Assembly: GCA_018819175.1 (NCBI GenBank)
Contig: JAHJQQ010000026.1
Span: forward strand, 7,268 to 71,267
Length of the DNA: 64,000 nt
Source: Gammaproteobacteria bacterium
GTDB taxonomy: Bacteria; Pseudomonadota; Gammaproteobacteria; Thiohalobacterales; Thiohalobacteraceae
Direction of reading: 5' to 3'
Position numbers and translations under genes: made by a program. The notes under the pieces were generated by a model. The model saw only the letters and a program-made list of their open reading frames with translations. It was not told the origin of the DNA and made no database searches. Positions 19,201 through 28,500 of the stretch are shown here, piece after piece (positions within the stretch are counted from its first letter, which is position 1; each line of letters begins with the position of its first letter).

Positions 19201-20693
19201 TCTTGATGATCACGGCGCTGGACAACGCCACTGCCATCGAAAACGCACTTGCCGCCGGCGCCACCGATTACATTCCACGCCCCATCAACCTCACACTGTT
19301 ACGCAAGCGTGTCGGACGCTTGCTGAATGCCCACCGATCCGAGAAAGAACGCTGGCATCTGGCCTATGTCGATGAACTCACTGGCCTGTCGAATCGTCTG
19401 GCTTTCAGGGAATCCCTGACGGCACTGCTGACCACGGCAGAGGAGCACAGCGCGGAACTTGCCGTTCTGTTCCTGGATCTGGATCGCTTCAAAATCGCCA
19501 ACGACTCCCTGGGTCACGACATCGGCGATCTACTCATTCGCGCCGTTGCCGCACGCATCGTACAAAGCCTGCCTGCGGAGGACATGGTTGCCCGGCTGGG
19601 TGGCGATGAATTCGGCATTGTGCTGAAGAACCCTACCGGGCGCGACATGGTCGCCAAGACGGCCGGCCGTTTGTGCGAGGCACTGGCCGAACCTTTCACC
19701 TTCCTCGAAAAAGAGGTTTATCTGGGTGCGAGTATCGGTATCGCCATGTATCCGAAGGATGGCGCAACCCTGGGTGAACTGATCAAAAATGCCGATACCG
19801 CCATGTATCAATCCAAGGCTGACAAGGGCGGTCACTACAGTTTCTACCGACGCGATATGGCCTATGCCGTGGAGGCGCGTCTGGATATCGAGCGCGATCT
19901 GCGCCATGCACTGGATCGCGATCAGTTCGAGCTGCATTACCAGCCACAGGTGGACTCGACAACGGGCGCAGTCATTGGCCTTGAAGCCCTGATCCGCTGG
20001 CACCACCCTGAACGCGGCATGGTGTCACCACTCGATTTCATCCCCGTCGCTGAAGAAACCGGTCTGATTATTTCAATCGGCCAATGGGTTCTGGTGCAGG
20101 CCTGCGCCACGGCAGCCAAAATTCAACGCAACCACAAGCTGAATATCAAAATGGCTGTCAATATCTGCGGCAGACAGCTTCTGCAACCCGGTTTCCTCGA
20201 AAGTGTACACGCCGCGTTGAAGAACAGTGGACTGCCACCGACCTCGCTTGAATTGGAGATAACTGAGTCCTCCCTGATCGAGAACTTCAACGCAGTGGTC
20301 GCGGTGACACGCGAAATCAAGGACGCCGGCATCTCCCTGTCCGTCGATGACTTCGGGACCGGATATTCCTCCTTGAGTTATCTGAGCCGGTTACCCATTG
20401 ATCTGGTCAAGATTGACCGCGCCTTCGTCCGCGACCTGCCTGGCGACCTGGTGAATGCCAATCTGGTCAAGGCGATCATCGCCATGACCTCCAATCTGGG
20501 CATGGATGTTCTCGCGGAAGGTGTCGAGACTCAGGATCAGGTCAAGGCATTACGTGATATGGACTGCTCACTGATGCAAGGCTTCCTGTATAGCCGACCA
20601 CTACCCTACCTGCAGCTGACACAGTGGCTGTCAGGGCATAAGAACGATAACCCCACCAAGCAATTCCAGCAGACCGGAAATAAGTCGCATTGA
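16242..20693 (+). CDS. Giant hybrid histidine kinase with HAMP, receiver, HPt, GGDEF and EAL domains
   Basis: The 1483-aa inner-membrane protein has TM1 near residues 18-40, a periplasmic sensor region to about 180, TM2 near 185-205 and a HAMP linker. HisKA follows with NVSHELRTPLNG (H283), then HATPase_c with GTGLGLAICRQLV. A degenerate receiver-like segment covers about 510-640. A full receiver has LMDCQMPEMDG (D706). An HPt domain has HTIKGSASTIGA (H846). A second full receiver has LMDAVMPAMDG (D961). GGDEF is at 1120-1124 and an EAL domain has LEALIRWHHPERG (E1248). A complete phosphorelay and both c-di-GMP synthesis and hydrolysis modules thus sit in one chain. It follows the binding-protein gene with a 4-bp overlap and is probably its signal receiver. 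Confidence 0.93.
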   Translation: MTALMGLLRQLNKLSFRRQIAWAFALGIVLVYLSSSIAISLGSVRAVRLAMLEDGRQIAENFANQSVLALLYHSGENVKDAAEATLGFPDVRSVSIYTREGELLATFGDSAADIRPLTSPPDSVTLHDDSPDFFSYTAPVSYGGQLQSSATEAPTHANTPEVLGYVHVVVGKDRLTLLTRSVFGFNFIMSVVVAGLLLLALLKLTKSVTHPINALSQLMRRAESGETGMRAKEAGPCDVREMQQSFNTMIGVIEDRNRDLAESRDAALEVARLKGEFAANVSHELRTPLNGVLGMLELLRVSRSLAATDRKYADIAFASGNSLLELINDILDFSKVETGHLRLHFEDFYLPTIIGDVIRIIADQARRKHLEISHEIAADVPLALRGDVTRLRQILLNLVANAVKFTEAGSVIIRICRENSTDAGLTIRFEVIDTGIGLKLHAQGRIFDAFQQADGSTTRRYGGTGLGLAICRQLVTLMGGRIGVMSFPRQGSTFWFAMPIGRAEDNSVIPDRTLAAGIRVLAISQAERQVVFLKQTFQHWHAYFRSAATVDQAQLLLDEAETAGRAYDVVIVDLPPGQPQDALISFLKSALETGKNTCLAIGANTDIAGLPAANLGLLNRPLSEGALYEGLVRSLQQKSRRGTSAQPLTGLPRFSGAVLVVEDDIPNQMVTRSMLESFGLQVVIAGNGREALYILQENKFDLVLMDCQMPEMDGYEATVCIRALTNDVATLPILAMTANASTEDRDKCLAVGMDGHISKPLRLHTLAEKLRPWLVLSDANITQSPALPEPAADVIDHSAFDEIRAHLGITFDEYLSVFQQDMQRYIDTLYKQADSKDLLAITTTAHTIKGSASTIGATGIARIAYSIERDVREGRTEGLIETIDSMQQSFEAFTQAISLHIATIPIHGMQPSVLIVDEDAGTRLALRKIMESDDCIVTEADNGADAVEICSQSMPDIILMDAVMPAMDGFTACARIKALHGSAATSILMITALDNATAIENALAAGATDYIPRPINLTLLRKRVGRLLNAHRSEKERWHLAYVDELTGLSNRLAFRESLTALLTTAEEHSAELAVLFLDLDRFKIANDSLGHDIGDLLIRAVAARIVQSLPAEDMVARLGGDEFGIVLKNPTGRDMVAKTAGRLCEALAEPFTFLEKEVYLGASIGIAMYPKDGATLGELIKNADTAMYQSKADKGGHYSFYRRDMAYAVEARLDIERDLRHALDRDQFELHYQPQVDSTTGAVIGLEALIRWHHPERGMVSPLDFIPVAEETGLIISIGQWVLVQACATAAKIQRNHKLNIKMAVNICGRQLLQPGFLESVHAALKNSGLPPTSLELEITESSLIENFNAVVAVTREIKDAGISLSVDDFGTGYSSLSYLSRLPIDLVKIDRAFVRDLPGDLVNANLVKAIIAMTSNLGMDVLAEGVETQDQVKALRDMDCSLMQGFLYSRPLPYLQLTQWLSGHKNDNPTKQFQQTGNKSH

Positions 20694-21149
20694 TATGCCT
20701 ATTATGTAAGCTGGGCTGCGTAATTCTGCGGCTTAGATCCACTGCTGTCCCACATAACATTGATCGAGCTTAGGTGGTACTGAGAATTGCGGGCGCAAAC
20801 CCATTTAACCACGACGGAGGACATGGGAGTCGCTGTCGTCGAGAAAAGAATAATCCCTTCTCCCTCCCGGGAGGGAGAGGGAGTTACTGGGACAGCAGTG
20901 GCCTAGATCCCAACCTGATAAAGCAATCACGAAATCCCAGCGGACAGACCAGTGATTGCATACGCTGGTTTTAGTGCAGAGCGGGCACTCAGCGCACTAT
21001 AATGACGCACGGTTAGATGTCCCCCTGAGAATACCGAATAATGACTGAGTTCCATGAATTTCATAGTTATACAGTTTCATCTTTTGGCTAATCCAACTAG
21101 GACTGTGTCGATTGATTCAATACGCACGTTTCATGCATGAGCAGTAATA
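20694..21149. other. 456-bp intergenic region with a repeat remnant
   Basis: The region contains a 174-bp inverted-repeat-bounded element (20734-20907) described separately. The remainder shows no gene, tRNA or clear terminator. It must hold the promoter of the phosphorylase-kinase-like gene, but no convincing -35/-10 pair stands out. Confidence 0.6.
20734..20907. repeat. Element bounded by inverted CACTGCTGTCCCA repeats
   Basis: TAGATCCACTGCTGTCCCA at 20734 is mirrored by TGGGACAGCAGTGGCCTAGA ending at 20907. The interior includes a CCCTCCCGGGAGGGAGAGGG palindrome at about 20864. The same CACTGCTGTCC core occurs at 31361 and 33766 and, inverted (GACAGCAGTG), near 31587. It looks like the end sequence of a mobile element whose interior has been lost. 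No transposase is visible. Confidence 0.55.
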
Positions 21150-24100
21150 ATGACTCCCGACACAAACCGAATCGCATTACTCGCAGCGTACTTTGAGCAG
21201 ATCGACAGCGTCATCCTGTCGCGTCAAAGTCCGGTAAGCGGCCTGCTGCCTGCCAGTACGGCCGTCAATGCCCACGGCGATTACACCGATGCCTGGGTGC
21301 GTGACAACGTCTACAGTGTGCTTGCCGTGTGGGGACTCGGGCTGGCCTACCGCCGCGAACAGTGCGACAACACACGCGCCTATCTGCTGGAACAGAGCGT
21401 CGTGAAACTGATGCGTGCCCTGCTGCTGGCCATGATGCGGCAAGCCGACAAGGTGGAACGCTTCAAAATCACTCAGCACCCGGTCGATGCGCTGCACGCC
21501 AAGTACGACACCCACACCGGCGCCGCAGTGGTCGGGGATATGGACTGGGGACACCTGCAGATTGACGCCACCTCGCTTTACCTGCTGATGTTGGCGCAGA
21601 TGACGGCCTCCGGACTGCGCATCATCTTTACCCTTGATGAAGTGAATTTTATCCAGAATCTGGTGCATTACATCGGTCGTGCGTACCGCACGCCGGATTT
21701 CGGGATATGGGAACGCGGCAACAAAATCAACCACGGCATCGCCGAGTTGAACATGAGTTCGGTCGGCATGGCCAAGGCCGCGCTGGAGGCGATGGATGGC
21801 TTCAATCTGTTTGGCAGCGACGGCAATCAATCTTCCGTTGTACACGTCATTCCCGATGAAATCGCACGTGCCCGCAGCACGCTGGACTACATGCTGCCAC
21901 GAGAATCAGGCTCCAAGGAAGTGGACGCCGCGCTGCTGAGCATCATCGGCTATCCGGCCTACGCGGTCGAAGACCCGCATCTGGTCGAAACCACGCGCAA
22001 TACTATCATCGACAAACTCTCGGGTAGTTTTGGCTGTAAACGCTTTCTGCGTGATGGGCATCAGACCTCCCTGGAGGACAGCAGCCGGTTGCACTACGAG
22101 CCGACCGAACTCAAACAATTCGAACATATCGAATCTGAATGGCCGCTGTTTTTTACGTACCTGATGCTCGATGGGTTGTGCCGCGGCGATCATGCGCAGG
22201 CCGAGGACTATGCCACTCGATTGGATAAGCTTTGTGTAGACGTGAACGGTCAACGTCTATTACCCGAATTGTATTTCGTGGCCGCGGAACATATCGAAGC
22301 TGAAAAGCTGCAGCCGCACAGCCAGCCACGTCTACCCAATGAGAACGTCCCGCTGGTCTGGGCTCAAAGCCTCTATCTGCTTGGAAAACTGCTACGCGAC
22401 GGGTTGCTTGAATTGGATGATATCGACCCGCTACAGCGGCATTCGCGTGTCGGCCAACAACGCCATAGCCAAGTCCTGATTGCTCTGCTCACCGAAGATG
22501 CAGCCGTGCATGATTATCTTGCCGAGCGTGGCATCAAGAGCGAGCTGCTAGGTGAAATCCAACCGGTTCAAGTCTACCAGGCAGATGAGCTCGCAGGCGC
22601 ATACAGTCAGCTCGGCCGCAATCGAAAACTTGGACTGAGCGGGAGACCGCTGCGGCGCTTGCGCAGCCTGGCGACTTCGCGAGTCTTCACACTCAGCGGC
22701 GTACCCACGCTGTTCCTTCCACAATTACTGAATCCGCGCGACTTCTATCTCGGCATGGACAACCCCTTCCTTGCCGAACAGCTGCGTAGTGAGCTGGTCT
22801 ACATCCACCGGCATTGGGACAAGCAAAAGAAACCACTGCTGACACTTTCCATCGGTAAGGAACGACTGTATCAGGATGACGAAGTCGATCTTCTCGCCTT
22901 ACTCCATGACCTGCAAAAGGGAGACTGCAGCGGCGTTCCTACCCGTGTCGGAAAGCTGCGGGAACTACTACCGGAGGCCGGTACTGAACGCATCGATTAT
23001 CTGCACGACTATAAACTGGGTACGACCATAGGCACCGATACTGCAGCCGATCTACCCGTGCCGGAAGCAACGACTCAGGAATCCGCCGGCACAGTATCGG
23101 ACATGCTGCAGCTGGAGGCCATCGATGATATCTCAATCCTATGTGAACGGTTGATTCAAGCACGCAACATAGATGAATATCTGGACGTGCTTACTCGCCT
23201 CTGGACGCTCAAGGATGGCAGTTTTGACACTGGCATCGACGCCCGGAGCGACTCCACGTTGTATGGTCTCACGGAAAGCCTGTACGAAACGGCATGCTAT
23301 TCGAAGCGCTGGGCGGTCGTGCGCCACGCCGCCGCGCTGTTGAATAAATCAGATGAGACGCTTGAAGATGCCGTGGTCGAGATAGTAGTCCGTCAGAAAC
23401 AACTCGCCGTGGGTCGATCCTACAGTGTGGACGCGGTTATATCGGAACCGATGAGCAACGCGGACATTCTAGACAAGATTCGCGCTTACTGCGGCGATGA
23501 TACACGCGAACATATCCTGCATCAGGAACTGGTCATTTACCTTGCCATGCTTATCAAGGCCGAGCCCGAGTTGTTTGAAGATATGCTGACCTTGCGCATC
23601 GGACATATGCTGCAACTTATCGTCGCCCAGCAAGCACGCATCCACCATTGGCCGTTACATGTCGCCTTCGAGCATATTCTAACGCTGAGCCCCTATGCCC
23701 TGACAGTCGAGCTACGCGACGTTCTTGCAGGCTATCGTCATATGGTTGACAACATTATTCGCGTTGAAGCCTTACACAGTGAGCGTCACTCCGATGAAAT
23801 CACCTGGGTACGCTTTCCCGCGATGGATAACCCCGCGCATATCGGCTCCGACCCCGACTGGTGCCAATGGCGCGAAACTCATGGCGTGGTCAGCCGCTTG
23901 CCGAAGGATTTCTTCAGCGGCGTGTGGTCAATACTGCGGCATTGCAACGGCATCATCATCGGTGACCGCTTCGATCCACGCAATAGTCTCGACAGCGAGC
24001 TATTACAGGGTGAAATGACTTCCGGCGAGAAAAACTTCCTGCTGCGCGTCGAGCATCTGCTGAATAAATCCAAAGCGCCTAGCTATCAGCAACTGGTTAT

Positions 24101-24389
24101 TGAAGCACTGCACGCCTTGATGACGATTTTCAGAGTCAATCCGACACTGGTCATTGATGATTACATCTCACTCGATGCGCTTATCGGTCACGCGGTCCGA
24201 CTGGCATGGCTGGATATGCATCCGGAACAGATGGGCATTTACAACGAGGCGCGCGGCGCCGCCTGGGCCAGCTTCTATGCCAGCCCGCCGCATCAGGCAG
24301 CCAACGCCTTCATGGCTGCGTTCGCCTATCTCCTGGAACAGGGCAACGAAACACCGGTGGCGAGTGCCGCTAATCACGCGCTACACTGA
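21150..24389 (+). CDS. Phosphorylase kinase alpha/beta-like, GH15-fold protein
   Basis: The 1079-aa protein resembles eukaryotic phosphorylase b kinase regulatory subunits and their bacterial homologues. Matching stretches are the N-terminal SPVSGLLPAS, then DYTDAWVRDNVYSVLAVWGL, then VVGDMDWGHLQIDATSLYLL, and HGIAELNMSSVGMAKAALEA. These form the (alpha/alpha)6 GH15-like domain, and a long C-terminal helical/KPHK-type region fills the rest. In animals such subunits control glycogen phosphorylase kinase. The bacterial role is unproven and could be glucoamylase-like hydrolysis or a scaffold. No good Shine-Dalgarno precedes the ATG. The gene is followed by glucokinase, supporting a link to glycogen or glucose use. 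Confidence 0.85.
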   Translation: MTPDTNRIALLAAYFEQIDSVILSRQSPVSGLLPASTAVNAHGDYTDAWVRDNVYSVLAVWGLGLAYRREQCDNTRAYLLEQSVVKLMRALLLAMMRQADKVERFKITQHPVDALHAKYDTHTGAAVVGDMDWGHLQIDATSLYLLMLAQMTASGLRIIFTLDEVNFIQNLVHYIGRAYRTPDFGIWERGNKINHGIAELNMSSVGMAKAALEAMDGFNLFGSDGNQSSVVHVIPDEIARARSTLDYMLPRESGSKEVDAALLSIIGYPAYAVEDPHLVETTRNTIIDKLSGSFGCKRFLRDGHQTSLEDSSRLHYEPTELKQFEHIESEWPLFFTYLMLDGLCRGDHAQAEDYATRLDKLCVDVNGQRLLPELYFVAAEHIEAEKLQPHSQPRLPNENVPLVWAQSLYLLGKLLRDGLLELDDIDPLQRHSRVGQQRHSQVLIALLTEDAAVHDYLAERGIKSELLGEIQPVQVYQADELAGAYSQLGRNRKLGLSGRPLRRLRSLATSRVFTLSGVPTLFLPQLLNPRDFYLGMDNPFLAEQLRSELVYIHRHWDKQKKPLLTLSIGKERLYQDDEVDLLALLHDLQKGDCSGVPTRVGKLRELLPEAGTERIDYLHDYKLGTTIGTDTAADLPVPEATTQESAGTVSDMLQLEAIDDISILCERLIQARNIDEYLDVLTRLWTLKDGSFDTGIDARSDSTLYGLTESLYETACYSKRWAVVRHAAALLNKSDETLEDAVVEIVVRQKQLAVGRSYSVDAVISEPMSNADILDKIRAYCGDDTREHILHQELVIYLAMLIKAEPELFEDMLTLRIGHMLQLIVAQQARIHHWPLHVAFEHILTLSPYALTVELRDVLAGYRHMVDNIIRVEALHSERHSDEITWVRFPAMDNPAHIGSDPDWCQWRETHGVVSRLPKDFFSGVWSILRHCNGIIIGDRFDPRNSLDSELLQGEMTSGEKNFLLRVEHLLNKSKAPSYQQLVIEALHALMTIFRVNPTLVIDDYISLDALIGHAVRLAWLDMHPEQMGIYNEARGAAWASFYASPPHQAANAFMAAFAYLLEQGNETPVASAANHALH

Positions 24390-24464
24390 CGACTAACTCA
24401 CCGTGATCTATTGAGCATTACATGATGCCATGACATAGATATACTCGACCTGAGAACTTCGCCA

Positions 24465-24514
24465 CCCTCTCCCCAACCCTCTCCCGCCACGGCGGGAGAG
24501 GGTTGGGGAGAGGG
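24465..24514. repeat. Perfect 50-bp REP-type palindrome
   Basis: Two exactly complementary 24-bp arms (CCCTCTCCCCAACCCTCTCC... and its inverse) are separated by only two bases. RNA from either strand would fold into a very stable hairpin. It lies between the phosphorylase-kinase-like gene and glucokinase, so it may attenuate or terminate transcription there. It lacks a T-run, so it is more likely a member of the CCCTCTCCC repeat family found at several other gaps here. Confidence 0.8.
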
Positions 24515-24555
24515 TAATTTGTGTCATCCCGATTGGTATTAATCAATAATCTGCT

Positions 24556-25563
24556 ATGAATAACAACCGAATGATTCTGGCATGCGATATCGGCGGCACG
24601 AAAACTGTCGTTGCCCTGTATCAGCACACTGGTCAGTACGACCTTGAACAGCATCGCCTTGAAACATTCCCCAGTCAGGACTACCTGTCACTGGATACCA
24701 TCCTGCATGAATTCCTCACGCGAACAGCGCAGCAATCATTGCATGCCGCTTGTTTTGGCGTCGCGGGCCCCGTCATCGACGGCCAATGCCACACCACGAA
24801 CCTGCCCTGGTCTCTCAGTGAAAAGTCACTCGCCACTTCACTGAACACACCCAAGGTCAAACTGCTGAATGATTTAGAGGCCACTGCCTACGGCATGTTG
24901 TTCCTAGGCCCAACGGAACGCGTGACCCTCAACCATGGCAAGGCTGATAGCGTTGGAAACATTGCCGTCGTCGCCGCAGGCACCGGTTTGGGCGAAGCCA
25001 TGCTCTACTGGGATGGGAAACAGCATCACCCCATTGCCAGCGAGGGCGGCCACTGCGACTTCGCCCCGCGCAACGATCGCGAAATTGAATTACTCAGGTA
25101 TTTACGCCAGCGACTCAACGGTCATGTCAGTTATGAGCGCATACTGTCCGGGCCAGGCCTACTCAATATCTACCAGTTCCTGCGTGACACGGGCTATGGC
25201 AGCGAACCCGACTCACTCAGAGAAGAGCTGAGGGCCGACGATCCCAGCGCCGTCATCAGTCGTCACGCGCTCGCCGGCGACGACCCGCTCTGCGTCGCGG
25301 CGTTGGAAATGTTTGTCGCCATTTACGGTGCCGAGGCTGGTAATCTCGCGCTTAAATGTCTGGCCTCAGGTGGTGTGTATATCGGTGGCGGCATCGCGCC
25401 GAAAATCCTGCCTGCGTTGAACCAAGGTATCTTTATGGAAGCATTCCTGGAAAAAGGGCGTTTCGCCACGCTGCTGAAAAACATGCCGGTCAGTGTCGCA
25501 ACCAATCCGCAGACTGCCCTGCTGGGTGCGGCGCAATATGCGTTGCGGATGGTCGCAGCCTGA
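24556..25563 (+). CDS. glk: Glucokinase
   Basis: The 335-aa protein has the ROK-unrelated bacterial glucokinase (Glk) layout. It shows the phosphate-binding motif ACDIGGTKTVVALY at residues 9-22, FGVAGPVIDGQCHTTNLPW, and the catalytic region KLLNDLEATAYGM. The second nucleotide-binding motif reads VVAAGTGLGEAMLYWDGK, and the sugar-binding segment reads EGGHCDFAPRND. Toward the C-terminus ASGGVYIGGGIAPKI contacts adenosine in the family. It phosphorylates glucose to glucose 6-phosphate in the cytoplasm. The 166-bp gap to the upstream gene holds the strong palindrome, so it may or may not share a transcript. It is convergent with the RND pump gene, 16 bp away. Confidence 0.93.
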   Translation: MNNNRMILACDIGGTKTVVALYQHTGQYDLEQHRLETFPSQDYLSLDTILHEFLTRTAQQSLHAACFGVAGPVIDGQCHTTNLPWSLSEKSLATSLNTPKVKLLNDLEATAYGMLFLGPTERVTLNHGKADSVGNIAVVAAGTGLGEAMLYWDGKQHHPIASEGGHCDFAPRNDREIELLRYLRQRLNGHVSYERILSGPGLLNIYQFLRDTGYGSEPDSLREELRADDPSAVISRHALAGDDPLCVAALEMFVAIYGAEAGNLALKCLASGGVYIGGGIAPKILPALNQGIFMEAFLEKGRFATLLKNMPVSVATNPQTALLGAAQYALRMVAA

Positions 25564-25579
25564 TCTTGACAAACCCACT

Positions 25580-28500
25580 TCAGCGATTGAACTGCCGATA
25601 AAGCAGCGGCACCACAAACAAGGTCAACGTGGTCGCGAAACCCAGTCCCCAGACGATGCTGGACGCCACAGGTCCCCAGATTAACGACTTGCCACCGATA
25701 CCTGTGGCGAGCGAGAACAGCCCCGCGATGGTCGTCATCGAGGTGATCAGGATGGGTACCACCCGCCGACGCGCCGCATACACCGTCGCATGCAACACAC
25801 TCATGCCACTCTGACGCCGGCCATTCGCGGTATCGATCAGGACAATCGCGGAATTCACGGCGATACCCGCCAAGGCAATCACGCCATACAAGGTGTACAA
25901 ACTGAGTGGATTGCGTGACACCAGAAGCCCCAGGGTCACGCCGGTGAACGCCAGGGGCACCGTCGCCAGAATCAACATGGGCTGCCAATAACTGTGGAAT
26001 TGTGCCGCCAGTATCAGGTAGATCAAGCCCACTCCGAGCACGAACAATCCCAACATGGCATCCAGGCTTTCCTGAACGTCATCAAACTCTCCCGAAAAGT
26101 CGAGATCAACATTGGGATAGCGTTCGTTGATCTTGCTCCAGTTGGCAATAATCTCCTCGTTTGCCGCTAGCGTATCGTTAATGTCTTTATCGAGATCCGC
26201 TTCAACAGTGATTGAACGCCGGAGGTTGTAGTGCTTTATCACGCTCTTGCCGGTCGCGGTGACATGCTGCGTGAGTGCCGCCAGTGTCGTCACACCCCCA
26301 TTTGGCAAGGCAATGGGATCATCGAGAAGCTCGCCGATATCCTGCAGGTTCTCGGGTGCCGCACGTACGCGCACATCCAGTTTCTCGCCCCTATCGCGCA
26401 TGCTGGCCACAATCTCGCCATCCACATGCAGGCGGAGCAATCGCGCTACCGTGGCCGCGTTGAGGCCCGCATTTTTAACCGCTTCCGGATCCAGTTTCAG
26501 GACCAACTCCTGACGCCCTGGCTGATCATCATCCGTGACATCACGCGCGCCGGGCACGGCCTCGATCAATGCCTTGACGGCATCCGCGGCGGCGCGCAGT
26601 TCGTCATAATCATCACCGCGCACCTTGACACTGACCGGCTTGGCCAAGGGCGGTCCACCCGAGATCTGCAGGAATGATATGCGCGCCGGTCCCGGCGTCG
26701 CCATGACGTCCGCACGCATTGATTCAACGATATCGGGAACGTCACGCATACCAGGCTCGCGCGGCATCAAAGCGACCATGATCTGACCGTAGTGGTCACC
26801 ATACAGCGGTTCCGTATCGGTGAATTTAAGGCCAGCGTTGGCGGTTACGGCACGGGCTTCGCCCGGTAGCAGGTGCTGTTGCACCCGGGCTTCGACACGC
26901 TGCAGTTGTTGCAGGGTAGTTGTCAGCGCCGATCCCGACGGCATATCGACATTGACGTAGAACATTCGAATCGGATCGAACGCGAAAAACTGCAGCCGCA
27001 CGGCACCGCTTGCGACCGCGCCCATGGCCAGCACAAAACTCAGCAAGGCAAATCCCAGGAAGCGTTTAGGGCGCCGCATCACATACAGCAGCAGCTTTGA
27101 GTATTTCAATCTGACCCAATGCGTAAACCGGGTTCGCCTCGCCTGAAAACGCGATGGTTTTCCAAAATCCATACGCAAGGACACTACATGCGTCGGTAAC
27201 ATCCAATACGCTTCCAGCAAACTGATAAGCAGCGCCAGGCTCACCACGAAAGGAATCACAAACATGAATTTCCCGACAATGCCCGGCAACAACATCAGCG
27301 GCAGAAACGCGGCTAGCGTAGTCAGGACCGATGAGGTGACCGGTGCGAACACCTCATGCAATGCATCGACGGCCGCATTGAGCCCCTGGGCACCGCGTTG
27401 CATACGGTAATAAATCGCCTCCACCACCACGACCGCGTCGTCCACCAGCATGCCAAGCGCGATCACTACCCCGAGCAATACTGAAATATTCAGGGTAAAA
27501 CCCGTCATATTCAGCACCCAAAAGGTACCCGCCAATGAAAAGGGAATGCCAATACCGATCAGCAAGGCGATACGGCTACCCAGAAACACCCAGCTGACCA
27601 GAATCACTAAGGCAAGACCGATGACAGCATTGCGCTCCATGACCTCAATCGCCACACGCGTCGGCACCGTCTGATCATCGGCCAGTACCAGCTTGATCCC
27701 CTGCGGTGCGAGCAAGGCATTCTTTTCCTGGATATAGGCGTCAAGCTGAGCGACCAGCTCAAGCGTATTGGTGTAGCTCTTCTTATTGACCGACAACATC
27801 ACTGCGAAGCGTCCCGCGTAACTGATCAGCTGCGCCGGGTCTTCCCGTCCGCGCGCCACCTTGGCCACACTGTCGAGCGGAATTTTTGCCTGTGGATCTG
27901 ATGCTGGGCTGATAAATAAATTCGCCAGGTATTCCGGATCACTGTCAGTGCCGATCAACCTAACCAACCAGTCCTGAGTGCCTACTTGCGCCTTGCCCGC
28001 GGAAGTATCACGGAACCAGCCATTCACTGCGTTTGCGACATCAATCGCCGTCAGACCGCGTGCCTGTAACTGTTGCGGGTCAAAATCAATCTGCAATTCG
28101 GGATCATGCATACCCGCGGCAAACAGGCTGTCCACGCCAGGGATACGCTCAATGTCTTCTTTGATCCCGCGCGCGATATAGCGCAACGTCTCATCATTGG
28201 CCGCACCCGTGATAAGCACGATGGCGGTTGGAAAACCATTCGACGTCGTGATTTCCAGGATTGTGGGGTCATCGACCTCCTCCGGCAGTTCAGCAGAGGC
28301 CTTGTTTTGAACCTCTCGACGCAGATCATTCACGCGCTTGTCGAAGGTTGTCGGGGGAATATCGCGGAATCGAACCAATATGCTGGACACATCCTCGCGG
28401 CTATTACTGATAATGAACTTGATATCGGCCACGGTTCGGATGGCATCTTCCAGCGGCTTGGTGACACGCCGTTCGATATCCTCGGCCGAAGCCCCCGGCA

